A stretch of 64,000 bases of DNA from Gnetum montanum (GCA_015680685.1 MNCI01022534.1:142005-206004); one strand, 5' to 3'. Counted from the first letter of the stretch, positions 36,101 through 48,146 are shown. Translations and numbers: made by a program. The notes: generated by a model not told the origin, from the letters alone.

Positions 36101-37086
36101 CTTTGACATGAGTAAATCATACAAAATCAAAAAAATTAATAATAAACATAATAAATTAAAATTAAATTTATGACCACATGATTAAAAGAAATTCAACAAA
36201 TAAGACTCAAGTAACTGAAAAATAACACAACTAGAAAACATTGACATTACATTAGAAAAATAAAAATACAAAAAAATAAAATTACTTAGTTTAGATAATG
36301 CAGGGATCCTAGAAATCATGGGTGTATATATGCCCAAGTCTAGAAGATCCCACCAAGTATGAGCAATTCCAATGGCCAAAAACTTGCAATAGACTTGAGA
36401 AAACTATGAGGCATATTTGCTAAAATCATCATTTAGCTATTGTAGCCTCACAATTCTCATAGTTGGACCTTGATTAAAAACCTCCAATGTTGTGTGTGCT
36501 AAAGATAGAACTTGGTTACTTTTGATGAATCCTCCATCATGCACTTTATACCTACAACATCTAAGCATAAAAACTATTAAATCCCAATAGCCTAATGAGA
36601 ATAAGAACCAAACAAAAATTAGGATGAAATTTACACTTCCAAAAGGTAGAAGGTGCTAGGAGGGTTCTAAAATATACTATTTATTTGATGGCCTAACATC
36701 AAGGTTTTGTTGACATTATATTGAATGAATTAGGTCATTTCCCAAATCTGGGACAACTTGCATGTCCCTATTATGTATGAATCATTGTATTAACCACCTT
36801 CTACTTGAGTGCTAGGATCATCCACCATGAACTTGGTAATGCAACTAATAGATCTTGATAAAATTATCCCTGTTATTATAGTTGTAGTGTCAATGGCCAA
36901 GTGTAACCAAAAAATAACACTAAAGTTCTCAGGCAAGAACACTAAGAACTCTTTGGCCCCAAGCCTAAACCTTAGAGAGGCATAATCAAGAATCATGCTA
37001 GGAGGAAAATTGTTTTTTCTTGGCATATCTATGCAACACAAAATCCCAACTGGTTCAACAACTACACAGATAGGCTTCAAAAAGAC
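33198..37086 (-). pseudogene. Antisense multi-exon gene of element A2
   Basis: The product is not recognised. Seven exon-like blocks on the minus strand: 37086-36637, 36551-36286, 36071-35028, 34925-34689, 34590-34453, 34252-33434, 33269-33198, or about 3 kb of coding sequence (~1000 residues). Acceptors include TTATGCAG, TTGTAG (36552, 36072, 34591, 34253) and TTTTTTAG. Donors include GTAATT (36285), GTGTGT (35027), GTACTT, GTAAGG (34452) and GTTTGT. Introns are short and AT-rich. Readable segments: MVDDPSTQVEGG; AHTWWDLLDLGIYTP; VDLLDLFMLPSPLIPTVEMV; FSSHVHGVLVTLSINESTFS; MKKVLTKDAKFNWAMFLVSR; a coiled coil near 34000; an acidic, Pro-rich end (DNVPPPPIFP) before TAG at 33198. Order and sequence agree with A1. 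Several stops, mostly TAG. Exon phases were not all verified. Confidence 0.65.
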
Positions 37087-37755
37087 CCTGCATAACCAAA
37101 CAAAACCATTAAAACACAAGATAACAATGCACAAACTTTCACAACACTTAAGCAAAATAACAACCATAATGTCAACATTTCCATACAAAAGTACAAAAAT
37201 ATACTAAAAGAACAACCAAACTCATTGAATTAAACCATAAAAAAACAAAAATTTAGCCTATTGACATTTTTACCAAAAACCCAAGAGAAAGATCAAGTAG
37301 CCTAGAATAATGAGGGCAATCCCATAGTTAAGAATAAGTGCATAAAATTTGCAAAAATTTCACTTCAAGAACTAAAAAATGGGAAAAAGCCTCTAACAAG
37401 TTAAAACATATGCTAATAATGCTCCAACAATTGTAAAAATTTTAACTTGAATTTGATTAAATTTTTTCTAGAAAAACCAATTTATATTGAAACAACTATA
37501 GTAAAGACCCTGGGAAAGATAGAGAAAAATTTCAAAAAATTCAAGATGTTATTCAAGACTCTTAAAAATCATGTAAATAACCTTTGAAGATCTTATAAAT
37601 AATCTAAAAAATAATAAAAATGATCAACACTACCAGTGCAAGCTAGGAAGCTTGTAGGCTCAAGAACTAAAACTACAACAATGCAAGGTAGTTCACATGA
37701 AAACAAAAATTCATGAAGAAAATTATGAAAGGTTTTTTTTCTTTTGACTCTAGGT
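37087..37755. other. Non-coding, A-rich; homologous to 53180-53400
   Basis: No gene. The part at about 37440-37640 (TAGTAAAG-CC-GG-AAA-ATAGA, later CAACACTA-CA) resembles 53230-53400 on the far side of element G. It is therefore probably element A2 intervening DNA, repeated or duplicated. Confidence 0.5.
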
Positions 37756-38851
37756 TGTAACAAACCACTTCTCCTTGAGTTTTTTTGTTAATTATTGTAA
37801 TAGTATTTTTGTGTGTTTTGTTGATAACTTGTATGTGTGCTTTATTTGGACTATGGTGGAAATGGCTAATTGAAATAGTAATAAATTTGTTGATCAAATT
37901 GTTATATGTATTATGAATAAATGTTTAAATAATTTATTCACAAGAAATATGCTTTAAAATACATGCTAGAGATGTTTTAAAATAATAATAATAATAAATA
38001 TATGGGAAAACAAAATATTTTCTATTCTATTTCAACTGAGAAACAAAAGAAAAATAGAGGACAATACTCTAAGGTATGCCTCAAGAGCTAAAATAGGTAT
38101 GTTCAAATGTAAATGATTTAAAAAAGGAATGCAAAAGAATGCTCATTACTAAGGAAATTGACCTATGAATCAAGATGGAAGAACCTAACCCATGAATCAG
38201 GAATATTATGTCCAAATACCATGGTTTTATATTTCATTTTTTTTTATTTTATCTAAATGTAATGCATTATTATTATTAGTTTAAATAGTAGAATATAAGT
38301 TGATGGAGTGGGGCAAAAGCTAGGATGTTAATTTATTTTTATTATCTATCTATTCTTTGTTGTTGAACATATGAATTTCCCGATTAAGTGATTAATGGTA
38401 AAATGGTTATAAGAGTTAAATTCAGATGATCTTGTTTTGTGTGTTGTTAGAAATCATAAAATATTATTATGTGATTGAACAAATTAGAGATTATTAATTT
38501 ATCTACTTTTGTGATCATTTCTTTGTTTTACAAATGTGTAAATGATCTAAATTAGATATTTCTTTTTACGTTGAATAAAAAAAGTTTGATTTTTTTTAAT
38601 CTGATGAATCTTGCACAGATATTTTACTATGGCTATTTCCTTTTAGAATTATTTCTTAATTCTTAAAATTAATATTGAATGACCTATTTTAGAGATAGAT
38701 CTAGGTGTCGATGATTTCATTTTAATTTTATAGTTAATGTTAGTTTGATTATTGTAGAAAGAAAGCCACCTATGAATTTTCTTCTTTCAACTAGCTTTCT
38801 TTCCAAATGGCTTCAGATGTTAGCTCTTGCTCCTTGTGAATGGGTATTACA
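37756..38851 (+). mobile_element. Element G 5' LTR
   Basis: From TGTAACAAACCACTTCT to GGGTATTACA. It matches 52081-53125 along its whole length, including the (AAT)n run near 37983 and TATATGGGAAAACAAAAT. Confidence 0.85.
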
Positions 38852-38854
38852 TTT

Positions 38855-38872
38855 TGGTATCAAAGTGCTAGG
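38855..38872 (+). other. Primer binding site of element G (tRNA-iMet type)
   Basis: TGGTATCAAAGTGCTAGG begins three bases after the LTR. It resembles the canonical TGGTATCAGAGC site complementary to the initiator tRNA-Met 3' end. Confidence 0.8.
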
Positions 38873-39075
38873 TTTGACTTTCTTTTACTTTCCTTCAAAC
38901 CTCTTATGAAGTTTGAATTTGTGCATTGTTTGATGTGGTGTGGGTTTGTCTTTCATATGCCAAAATTAAGAAGAAATGGTTTCAATGTTGATTTGGAATA
39001 CTTTATCATGAAAACTAAAGCATAACATTTAGAGTGTCTACAAGCCTTTGAAAAGTAAGTATAATGAAGACTTAC

Positions 39076-40185
39076 ATGAGTAATAAGCATGGTGCCAATT
39101 CTGGCAACTAAGAGAATGAGCCTACTCAACATTGGCAAGAGGCCTTTGCAGCACTTGCCCATTTTGTCACTTTACTTTCTATAGCTATACAACAAAATAT
39201 ATAGCCAATAGTATAGAATCATGAGGAAAATGAGGTAGGATAGTATCAAAATGAGTTGAATAATGGTGTTGACAAGTTGGAAGAATTTCTAAACTGCAAG
39301 CCACCATCATTTGATGGAGTTTCAAGTGGAGAGCAAGCTAAATCTTGGCTATTCAAGATGATTGATTTGTTTGAACTATTACATACAAATGCTAGAGAAA
39401 GAGTTCTTCTTGCAACTCATGTTTTGGTAAGTGATGTTGCCAATTGGTGGAGAACTAAAAAAGTAAAAATTCATAATGAAGGTATTGAATGGAATGAATT
39501 TGTACATTTTTTTAGAAGAAGATATATTTCAAAAGCACATGTGGAACAAAAAATATGGGAATACTTGCACCTATAACAAGGGTTCAAGAATTTGGCTGAA
39601 TATGAATGTGAGTTTGTTAATTTAATGATGTATACATCAGAAATTCCAGAATACATAAGAATCAAAAACTTTATCAATGGCTTGCATCCTTCAGCACAAG
39701 AAAAAGTTCATTTGTTCAAATTGGATAACGTATAAGTATATATTAATAAAGCTAAACTTGTGGAAGCAGAATTCATTAGGAAGAAGGAATTGCTATCAAG
39801 AAATCAAAAAGGAACTAATGCCATAAAAAAATCACAAAGGAAGGATAAATTTAAAATAAATTTTTTTGATAAATCCACCATAGTATCTCAAAAATCTAGG
39901 TAGTAATTTAAAGTACCAAGAAGTCAAGGATGAGATGGAAAATGATTTAATGAAAGAAATCAAATGGAAATGATACAAAGTGAAGGATTAATCCCTAGAG
40001 GGTCAAGGAAGGATTGTTGGACATGTAGAGGGGCCCATTTTCAGTCTTAATGCCCACAAATAAAGGATCTTGAAGGAAAAGAAAAAGCATCTCCAACCAC
40101 CAACCAACACACTTCTCACCAATTATATGATGCAACAAATGTTCTAGTAGGTGTGCAATATCAATCATTAGTCCAAGAAATAATA
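39076..40185 (+). pseudogene. gag: Element G gag with zinc knuckle (decayed)
   Basis: The frame begins at ATG 39076 (MSNKHGANSGN, then TAA). The capsid domain is well kept in an open stretch 39256-39576: KPPSFDGVSSGEQAKSWLFK, ATHVLVSDVANWWRTK, WNEFVHFFRRRYISKAHVEQ, continuing past a TAA to KNFINGLHPSAQEKVHLFKL. A zinc knuckle CWTCRGAHFQS-C lies at 40014-40056, with one residue fewer than usual between the second Cys and His. The start was chosen because it is the first Met in frame after the primer site. Confidence 0.8.
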
Positions 40186-40480
40186 AGTATCATTCATACT
40201 TAGTCTAGTACCATTCTTTTTGATAGTGAATCAAAACATTTATTTATATCAAATTCTTTGGTTAAAAGATTAGGGGGAAAATTCATCTCTTACCATATAT
40301 GGAAAAGTGGAATAAGCTTCATGTAATCATAAAGCCTTAGAATGTTTTATGCCTAATTGTAAAATAAAAATCATGAGTCAACCTTATGTTATGGACTTCC
40401 TTGTTATGAATTTGGATCATATGATGTGGTTTTGGGTATGGAGTAGTTGGTGAAAAATAAAGAAAAAATTGATTGTGGAT
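40186..40480 (+). pseudogene. Element G protease (decayed, interrupted by F)
   Basis: The active-site block reads ILFDSESKHLFISNSLVKRL, with Gly of D-S-G changed to Glu. A frame change leads to LPCYEFGSYDVVLGME and LVKNKEKIDCG, where element F is inserted at 40480. The frame would continue at 49059. Confidence 0.75.
40476..40480. repeat. Target site duplication of element F, left copy
   Basis: TGGAT, repeated exactly at 49054-49058. Confidence 0.85.
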
Positions 40481-41453
40481 TGATGAGCGATGAGCTACCC
40501 CTATGCTCAACCATACGAATACAAGCATTTCATGCACAATCTAGTTGAATTCCAAGGACTAAGTGCCTATGCGCCCTTATGGAACAAGGATGGGTTGGTT
40601 GATCATTGTCTTCCCAAACTTACTTGTATGTCACGATTGTATGGTTAAGTAAGCTTGAGGCATATGATTTTTATAGCTTTTATGTTTTTTATGTCCTGTT
40701 GCTAATAAGGAAGGAGAGAGAGAGATAAATAAGTGACTAATTTAACTTGACTACTGATTAACTAGGCTTTAAACTAATCCTAACACCATTATCCATTCTC
40801 ACTTGCTGTACACATCTTGAACCAATGCAACACTACTGGGATTACCAAATGCTAATCATTACTGGGTTACTAAGTGTTACACGCATACTCGAAGTGATTG
40901 TACAGTGTGTGCTAATAACAAAAATGTAAAGTGCACAGAATAAAATAAAATAATAAAATAAAATAAATGCATAAGAAAATAAAATGAAGAGAATGAGTAA
41001 GAAAACAAATCTCAAGTGCTTCAAGGATGAATCCAAGAGCTCGTATTTATTGTTGTACACAAGGTGTGCTTAGGTACACAATGCTTGAATAAAAATAAAT
41101 CCACACTTAGACCTCCTACTGTGGGCAGTTGGAAAATACTATAACTATAAAAGTTTTGTTACTTGACTCCTAAAAGACTTCTAAAAAACTTTCCTTAAAA
41201 GAATTCCTTCCAAGACTTCCTTCCTTTTGAATTACTCCCTATTGTGTGCCTCGGCACTATATTTATAGGCCCAAGAGTAACCAAGGAGTAACAACTCTAA
41301 TAATAACCACTCTAATAATTAGAGTAACTGCTCTAATAATAACCACTCTAATTATTAAAGTAACTGTTCTAATAATTAGAGTAACTACTCTAATAATTAG
41401 AGTAACCCCTCTAATAATAACCACTCTAATTATTAGAGTAACCACTCTCATCA
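40481..41453 (-). mobile_element. Element F 3' LTR (973 bp)
   Basis: Minus-strand start TGATGAGAGTGG at 41453, end ...GCTCATCGCTCATCA at 40481. The TATA box (minus CCTATAAATA) is near 41260-41270. U3 holds about eight copies of a palindromic repeat (next entry). It is 85 bp longer than the 5' LTR, largely because of that repeat. Confidence 0.85.
41285..41453. repeat. Palindromic tandem repeats in F LTR U3
   Basis: Alternating units CTCTAATAATTAGAG and CTCTAATTATTAGAG (the latter near-palindromic) are joined by TAAC or TAACC, about 19-28 bp apart. The 5' LTR has a shorter array at about 48960-49053. The frames that read LIIRVT over and over come from this array and are not genes. Confidence 0.85.
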
Positions 41454-43385
41454 TACCCCCACGACTAAATGAAAACTCTTCCTTGAGTTCCTTACAAAAT
41501 ATTGGGAAGGTATGGGATTATTGACTAATTGACAACTAACGGTGGAATGGGATGACAGACTCAATGTGCCCAATAAACAGATCAATAAGCATATTACAAC
41601 ATTAGTGCTCATGACCATTGTGGTGAACACTCATACATAAATGACATCCAAGCCTTATTTGGAAGCTTGAAGAGAAAGAGAGAGAAAGAAGATGAAGCAT
41701 GTTGCTGCCAATGTCGAGATTGCACCTTCCATTGTTTATTCATAGCCATGCCACCAAACTTGCTCCTTTTGTAAATGCTCTTAGTTCTGGTCCATCCTAA
41801 GTGCTTCCTCCAAGCCCAATACATTATTTGTATGATCGTCATTTTCACACACAACACAGTCACAAATGAGCAAGGATAGATAATCCAAAATGCAGTTGAT
41901 ACCTTGCCTCGATATGAAACACATTAGCTGAGTTGTGGTTATGGCAGAAACTGGTTCAGAGATTTATCACTGGAAACTATCCAAGATGTAGGGGTTAGGA
42001 AATTAGTAAAATGAAAAAAATTGAGAAATTTGTGCCAAGGCCCCCACGACTAATAGTGAACCTCCAGGAGCTATAAGATGGAAAAACATGAGGAACAAGA
42101 AAGATGAAAAATATCAATAGCAATGCCAATAAAATGGATGTCATGGATGGGGATGAAATAAGAAATGATTGATTGCAGGAAATGTTTAAGGAAAAGAAGT
42201 TAACAATTGCACTAGAAGAGAAATGCCAGTGGGTCCTCCCCAAAGCAGAGTCATGTCTTTTATGCCCTGACAAACCCACAAACCAAAGGGTCCATAGGCT
42301 CTAGGAATGTCATTTGGAAGCAAGAGTTAAAAATTACCCACAAGAATTCACCAAAGGAAAATAATGCATCAACCCAGAATGGATTAATGATAAAATTGGC
42401 AATGAGGTGGAAAATGGAAAGAAAGATGGAGAGAAAAGAATGGAATGGAATCCCAAGAACAAGATTGTGTAAAGCCTCTTATGTATTTCATGGTTAAGAT
42501 GACTAAGAAGAACTTCATCCCAAATCCATACTCAAACAAACGACATCCAATGACTTTGCATCAACACACTTGACCAATCCATCCACTTGAAGCAACAAAA
42601 ATGCTTTCACAAAGAGTCATCACCATTCTAAGGAGAGTAAGATGGAGAAGCAGGAACTGAGAAAGGACCTTAGTTAGAGGGAACCTTTAGGAATGGGTAG
42701 CATATCTTTCTAGTTACATAACCAGTGCTTATAGCCCTTTTCTTTGGTCTAAGGGATGTGCTATGAATTCCCATGTTGTTTTTTTTCTGAATGGGAACCA
42801 CACCATGCAAAGACCCATGCATTTTTTTTTGCATTTTTTTGTCCAAGGGGTGTGCTTTTAACTCTTACTTTTCTCCTTTTTCTTTCTTTTCTTTTTTTTT
42901 TCATGAGAACCACACCATGCAAAGACTTATTTTTATTCACTTAGCTTCCCAATTTTTGAACAATGTTAGAATGGCATAAAACCCAAGAAAAAGCATCCTA
43001 GCACCCAAGAGAATGGCCAGCAAAAATGCATTGAATTCCCTTGAAGTCACACCCTTTTCATCCTTTGAGTCTTTCCTTTGTTTGAAAAGTACCTAGCCAC
43101 CAATTCATTACAAGTTTACTTAGAAAAAAGGGATTGTACAGTTCCAAGCCAAAGGAGACTAGCATCATAATTCAAAGGTAAAAACCAAACATTAGCAATC
43201 AATATGATATAATTAAATCCACCATCATGAGCACTTATTGGGTGATGAATAAAAGTAAATCAAGCAAACAAAGAAATAGTAAAAATATGAACTATGGTGT
43301 AAAAAAAATAAGAAAAGTTGAAGGAATGTGTAAAAAAAAAAAATGTGTAAAAAAAAATTCAAAAAGAACTGATGGCCTAGAATGG
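41454..43385. other. Element F 3' spacer and polypurine tract
   Basis: No gene. The PPT (minus strand TCGTGGGGGTA) abuts the LTR at 41454-41466. The part 42000-43385 is collinear with the B spacer. Poly-T runs near 42780-42900 include a repeated ACCACACCATGCAAAGAC phrase (42798 and 42909). Confidence 0.65.
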
Positions 43386-44900
43386 TTAGCATAGGTGGAA
43401 ATCTCCCCCATGACTAAGTTGGAAGGAGGAGAGCTGAAATAGTGAGCAAGGTTGTCCATCAACAGAGGTAGCATGTGTACTGGTTGTCGTAATCTCATGG
43501 AAAGGTTTTGTTTGTTGTGCGTTGACCAATAATTTCTTGTCTAGGCTCTCAGGTTTGTATATTGTCATGGCCCCTGAAGAAAAAGTTGTATATATAATAT
43601 AAGGTCCTTCCCACAGTGTTTGAAATTTAGTACGTTGTGAAACATGTGTGGGATTCCAGTAGAGAACCTTATCTCCTGGTTGATATTTAAATTTCCTAAT
43701 CCTTAGGTCATGAAACTGTTTATTGAATGCCTTGTTCTCAAAAGGTATGTCCTTTTTCATTAATTCCACCAATGGTTTTGCAACCTTTGAAAAGTTCTTA
43801 AAAAATCTCCTATAATAGCCAGTATGTCCAAGGAATGATTGAATATCTTTGACAGTTTCCGTTTGATGGGTAATTCCTTGGATAACTTTGATTTTCTTGG
43901 GGTCTACCTCTATCCTTGTATGTAAGATTTTGTGCCCTAGTACTATGCCCTCTTGGACCATCAAATGGGTTTTCTTCTAGTTGGTTTCTACACATCTTTT
44001 TAACACTTGGCCTAACTGGTCCAAGGCTTAATCAAAGTTTGCTCCATGAGTGGAGAAGTCGTCCATAAAGACTTCTACACCATTTCCTATATGCTATTGG
44101 AAGATTCTTAGAACTAGTCATTGAAATATTCCAGGGGCATTGCACAAGCCAAACAAAATCTATTTATATGCAAATGTTCCCCAAGGACTAGTGAACGTAG
44201 TCTTGGCTTGATCTTCTAGGGCTATTTATATTTGATTATATCCGCTATATCCATTTAGAAAACTATAGTAGTGATGCCCTGTGATGGTGTCTAAGACTTG
44301 GTTAACAAATGGTAATAGAAAGTGATCTTTGAATGTTGCCATATTCAGTAGCCTAAAATCTATGCACACCCTCCATTTGCCTTCCTTTTTAGGCACAATA
44401 ACTAAGGGGCTAACCCATTTGCTATCAGCAATGGGGTATATGAATCTAGCCTTGAGAAGCTATTCAATTTCTTCCTTAACTACTTGCTTTAGCTTAGGGT
44501 TCAATCGCCTCTACAGTTGTCTTCGAGGCTTCATGGAGGGATCGGTGAAAATCCTATGTTTTCATATCCTAGGATATATTCTAGTTAATTTCAGATATGA
44601 CCAAGTGAAGTCTTTTGATGATCTATTTATCACTTCCAGCAGTCTCTCTTTTTGTTGTGGAGCAAGCTTCGCATTAATAATTACCAATTTTCCATTTTTA
44701 AGGAACATGTATTCCATATTGGTGGGCAATGGTTTCAACTTGAGGGGCTCTTGCTTAAATTTCTTAGGGATTTCCAACTTCCCCCGGTTGATATTTTTGA
44801 GGTGAAGGTTTGGAAGTTGGTGGTGGACTTGCTCTAATGCATCTATGCTATCGATGTAAGCACAATTCAAACCCTTAGTTGGTTCCATGCATATGAGTGA
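43386..44900 (-). pseudogene. Element F RT fused to integrase C-terminus
   Basis: On the minus strand RT begins upstream of 44888. Finger and palm blocks (WVSPLVIVPKKEGKWRVCID, FLNGYSGYNQI, ILFGLCNAPGIFQ) precede the catalytic VEVFMDDFSTHGA near 44083-44048. From Met 43964 an open frame of 192 codons covers EGIVLGHKIL, SFLGHTGYYRRFFKNFSKVA and KDIPFEN. It then passes in frame into AFNKQFHDLRIRKFKYQPGD (integrase C-terminal domain), NPTHVSQRTKFQTLWEGPY and on to a stop at 43386. B has about 1.6 kb of RNase H and integrase at this point. TAG codons in the RT part match Gln/Trp positions. Confidence 0.8.
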
Positions 44901-44999
44901 ATTGCTTTCTTGATCAGCTATTAGCCACTAGGTGTCTTTCTATCATGTGGCTACTGCATACATGCATCTTTGTATGTTAATCACTTGTGCACACTAATT

Positions 45000-45560
45000 G
45001 CATGTAGGAAATGCTAAACTTTGCACAACCCATGACCTCTACATGCAATTACACCTTGTGTCACTATATGCGATGCATGAAAATTTCTTCCTCTCGATCT
45101 TTCCAAATGTATTTTTCTTTGATATTTCTAGGGAAAGATCATGGATTCCTAGGCATGCATCAATGGTGCTTAGCCATGCTCTTTCCATTATGATTGGGAA
45201 GTCCCCCTTATTGTTGTTTACCTGAATCACTAGGCAGTTAGCTAGGTACGACCACCCACAAATAGTGGTAACAATATCTTCCACTAGTTACAATGGAACA
45301 ATAATGTACTAGTTGGCCAACTCTAGATGGATATTGCTTTTGTTCAATGGAGGCAGGTTCCAAGCCTTGTACATTTCTTTAGAAATCAAGTTGACACTAG
45401 AACCTAAATCCAAAAGAGCCTTGCATGATGCATTTCCAATTATTTGTAAGTATATCAAAGGACTCCTAGGATCAGAGAATTTCCTAGGAACGTGGCCAGC
45501 TTTGATCCAAACCGTATGTGTTGAGTGCAGTGGTTAAGTTGAAGGAGGCTCCAAAGTTTT
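45000..45560 (-). pseudogene. Element F aspartic protease region
   Basis: The active site reads ALLDLGSSVNLISKEMYKAW (D-L-G instead of D-S/T-G), followed by LPPLNKSNIHLELAN. Then an open 81-codon stretch (45284-45039) holds VNNNKGDFPIIMERAWLSTI and DACLGIHDLSLEISKK. It matches B at 11000-11400. It ends shortly before RT. Confidence 0.7.
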
Positions 45561-46273
45561 GATTGATACTGAGGCATCTAAGGAATTAATCTTTTGTGAT
45601 TTCAAGGGCTTGGTTGGTTTTTTGGTTCTAAAGAAATGTATTTTCTTCATGTGGTTGTTGGAATCAACAGTAGGTTGAGATTTAACAACCATTGTGGCAT
45701 TACATTGTTGTGGCTGGGTAGGGATTTCACCCTACATAGTTGGAGTAGGTGGTAGTGGAGCTATTGGTGGAAGAGATGTAGCTAGATGAGAAGGATGATA
45801 TTCTTGCATAATATTGCCTCTAGAAGAGGGAGTCCCATAATACTTGTAGGCTTGGTAGTGAGGTTGTCGAGTGATGTGACTAGTAGAGTCATGTGGGGAG
45901 ATTGGCTGCTGCACGTAATATCCATATGAGTCAAGTTGCTAGTAAGGATACTATTGCTTTGGTGTTGGCATTCCCCATGATTGTGGGTGCTTCCATTGTT
46001 GATATTGCTCAATTGGTTGTGGTGGAGTTTCACTTGGATAATACATTAAAGGTTGGTGGAATTGTCTTGGATTACCTTAAGGATAAGGTAACCTTCGGGG
46101 TGTTTGCCTTTTGTTTAATCATGAGTTGAGTGCATACACCTCAGACTCCTACAGATGTGAGATTATAGGGAAACATCCCTTAGGATGGTCATATTGACAT
46201 ATCTCACATCCATTATCATTTTCTGTTTCCAAATCCAAAACTTTGCCCTTACCCTTGCTACGTGCATGTTTAG

Positions 46274-46275
<2 letters not shown>
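45561..46275 (-). pseudogene. Element F gag C-terminal linker
   Basis: A low-complexity Pro/Thr/His/Gln/Tyr-rich reading (for example YGTPSSRGNIMQEYHPSHLA), equivalent to the Gln/Pro-rich B linker at 10200-10890. No domain recognised. Confidence 0.5.

Positions 46276-46304
<29 letters not shown>
46276..46304. repeat. (CT)n microsatellite
   Basis: About 29 bp of uninterrupted CT, within the decayed gag of element F. B lacks it at the equivalent place. Confidence 0.9.
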
Positions 46305-46308
<4 letters not shown>

Positions 46309-48029
46309 GCAATCACTACCCTACTCTCTCGACTCCTCTACTATTTTAAGAACAATTTGAAATCTATTATCTATGAAATTCCACATTTGTTCTACCTTCG
46401 CCAAAACTTCTGATGTCATCTTTTGGATAAGAAAATTTTTCCTATTCATCATCTCTTCGAGTGGTGACTCTTCTTCATCCTCACAAAATCTTACTCTACT
46501 CTTCCAAAGGTAAGGATCTTTCTTATACTCTTCTACACTCTCTCTCTTCCATAGATCACCTTCTTCCTTAGCAACTTTCTCCAATAGTCTTTGAATTTGA
46601 TGGGACCTAAGCTCAGATAGTCTTCCTTGGGCATAAGTCCTAAGGGTTCTTCCTATTTCATGCCTAAGCCCATCCACGAGATGGCACAGTTGATCCCTTT
46701 GTGAATAACCTTGGCCAATACAATAATGTAACAGTGCATAGTATCATCCCATGGTAGCATCCAAGGGTTCATGTCCTCCTTGTTTCTAGCCTTGAATTTT
46801 CTTTTGCAAGTTAGACATTCGAGAGTACATTTGATACTTTTCATTAAATAGTTCTAACATAGTACTCCACCTATGAATGGATTCCAATTCTAAAGACTAG
46901 TACTAGCTTTTCGCTTCTTTAACTAATGTTTGTGGGAACAACTTAATTTTTTCCATTCGTTCTTTATGTTTTGTAAGGTACACATATCATGGAATGTTTG
47001 TAAATGATTCTGAGGATCAGCATTGTATCCCCCTCCAAAACATGGAATGTTGTTCATATCTAATCTCTTGATCCTACTATCTTTTTGATGCCTTGTTGGA
47101 ATTCTAACAGCCTTAATTATGTCCAACATACTTCAAGTAGAAAGGAGGGGTTCATTATGATCGTCTCATCCATGGCATCTATGATGCCTATGTTGTTCCC
47201 TACTCTCCCTTCTTCTATGTCATGACTCTCTAGAGTGCCCTCATCGTCTTTTCTAGTTGTTTCTTCTATGAATTCCACTTTGCCTACCTTTATCCCCATG
47301 GTAATTTTCTTTATGATTGCATCTAGATATTGAAGGAGAAGATGAAGGTAAAGAAGAAGGAGAACTATCACCATGATGTTATCTGCTACCTTCTCTTTTG
47401 TGGTCTCGGCCCCGATATTGATTGTGATCAGAATATCCATCTTTATCATGAGTTCATGTCCCTTCTTCAAATCCTTTATGCCTGTGGGTATCAAAACCTA
47501 GGTTATGAATAATGGAATGAAGGTTCTGATACACAGCCCCTTGGTCAAAGTCAAGGGGAGGAACATCGTTGTGTGGGTGACTGCCTGAGGTAGGTTCACA
47601 ACCCTCATTTTCACTTAAGACATGCGGGGCATCCTGGGATCACTTACCCTTCAAAGACTTATGATGTCTCTTCTATTGCAAGTCCCTTTTACATTGTGCT
47701 TCTGTGGGATAGTATTCTCTTGAGTCATGGTCTTGCACAACATATTTTACGTATAAGTGTGGCACGCCAATTCGTATGAGAGCACAAAGGACCATGCTTG
47801 GGACTGAACAATTAGGAGGTAACACTATGTTACCTTCTAAGTCTCGCCAATGCAATTGTTCATCTTGATGGAGGATAAAGGTGAATTTTGTTATATACTC
47901 ATTAGGATGAATATATACCACTCGAACTTGTTGAGGGACTGGTGGATCAATGTCATGTGTATTACACTGTCTACTATTTTTTGTTTTAGACCTAGGTAGT
48001 GAAACACTTTCGTACGAAGAAGGATACAT
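46305..48029 (-). pseudogene. gag: Element F gag (decayed)
   Basis: The frame starts at Met 48029, 117 bases downstream of the primer site. The first 118 codons are open (VRVVYIHPNEYITKFTFILH; WRDLEGNIVLPPNCSVPSMV). An Arg/His/Ser-rich stretch follows. The capsid part has RIKRLDMNNIPCFGGGYNAD and PQNHLQTFHDM (near 47050), then TLECLTCKRKFKARNKEDMN and, from 46677, an open 118-codon charged helix (TYAQGRLSELRSHQIQRLLE; SPLEEMMNRKNFLIQKM). Several stops separate the pieces. It is the same protein as B gag. Confidence 0.75.
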
Positions 48030-48146
48030 GATTGTCTATTCAATGTGTAATGTATTCTTATTTATTATTTTCTCAATCAACCCTAAGGGTTTTTTCCAAA
48101 TATGTGAATGATTTTCTAAGTTCTAATTAGCGCACAAACAACTAAG

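Noticed and set aside
36790-37188. Reading the 132-codon minus-strand frame as a gene starting at 37188
   Set aside because: Similarity to a coherent exon begins after the acceptor TTATGCAG at 37087, so the upstream residues are probably intron sequence. The rest is kept as an exon of the antisense gene.
41246-41524. Open frames repeating LIIRVT on both strands
   Set aside because: Low-complexity translation of the palindromic U3 array of element F.
42756-42979. Phe-rich plus-strand frames
   Set aside because: Poly-T runs in the untranslated spacer of element F; no similarity to element proteins.
44329-44805. 158-codon frame on the plus strand
   Set aside because: Shadow of the element F reverse transcriptase encoded on the minus strand.
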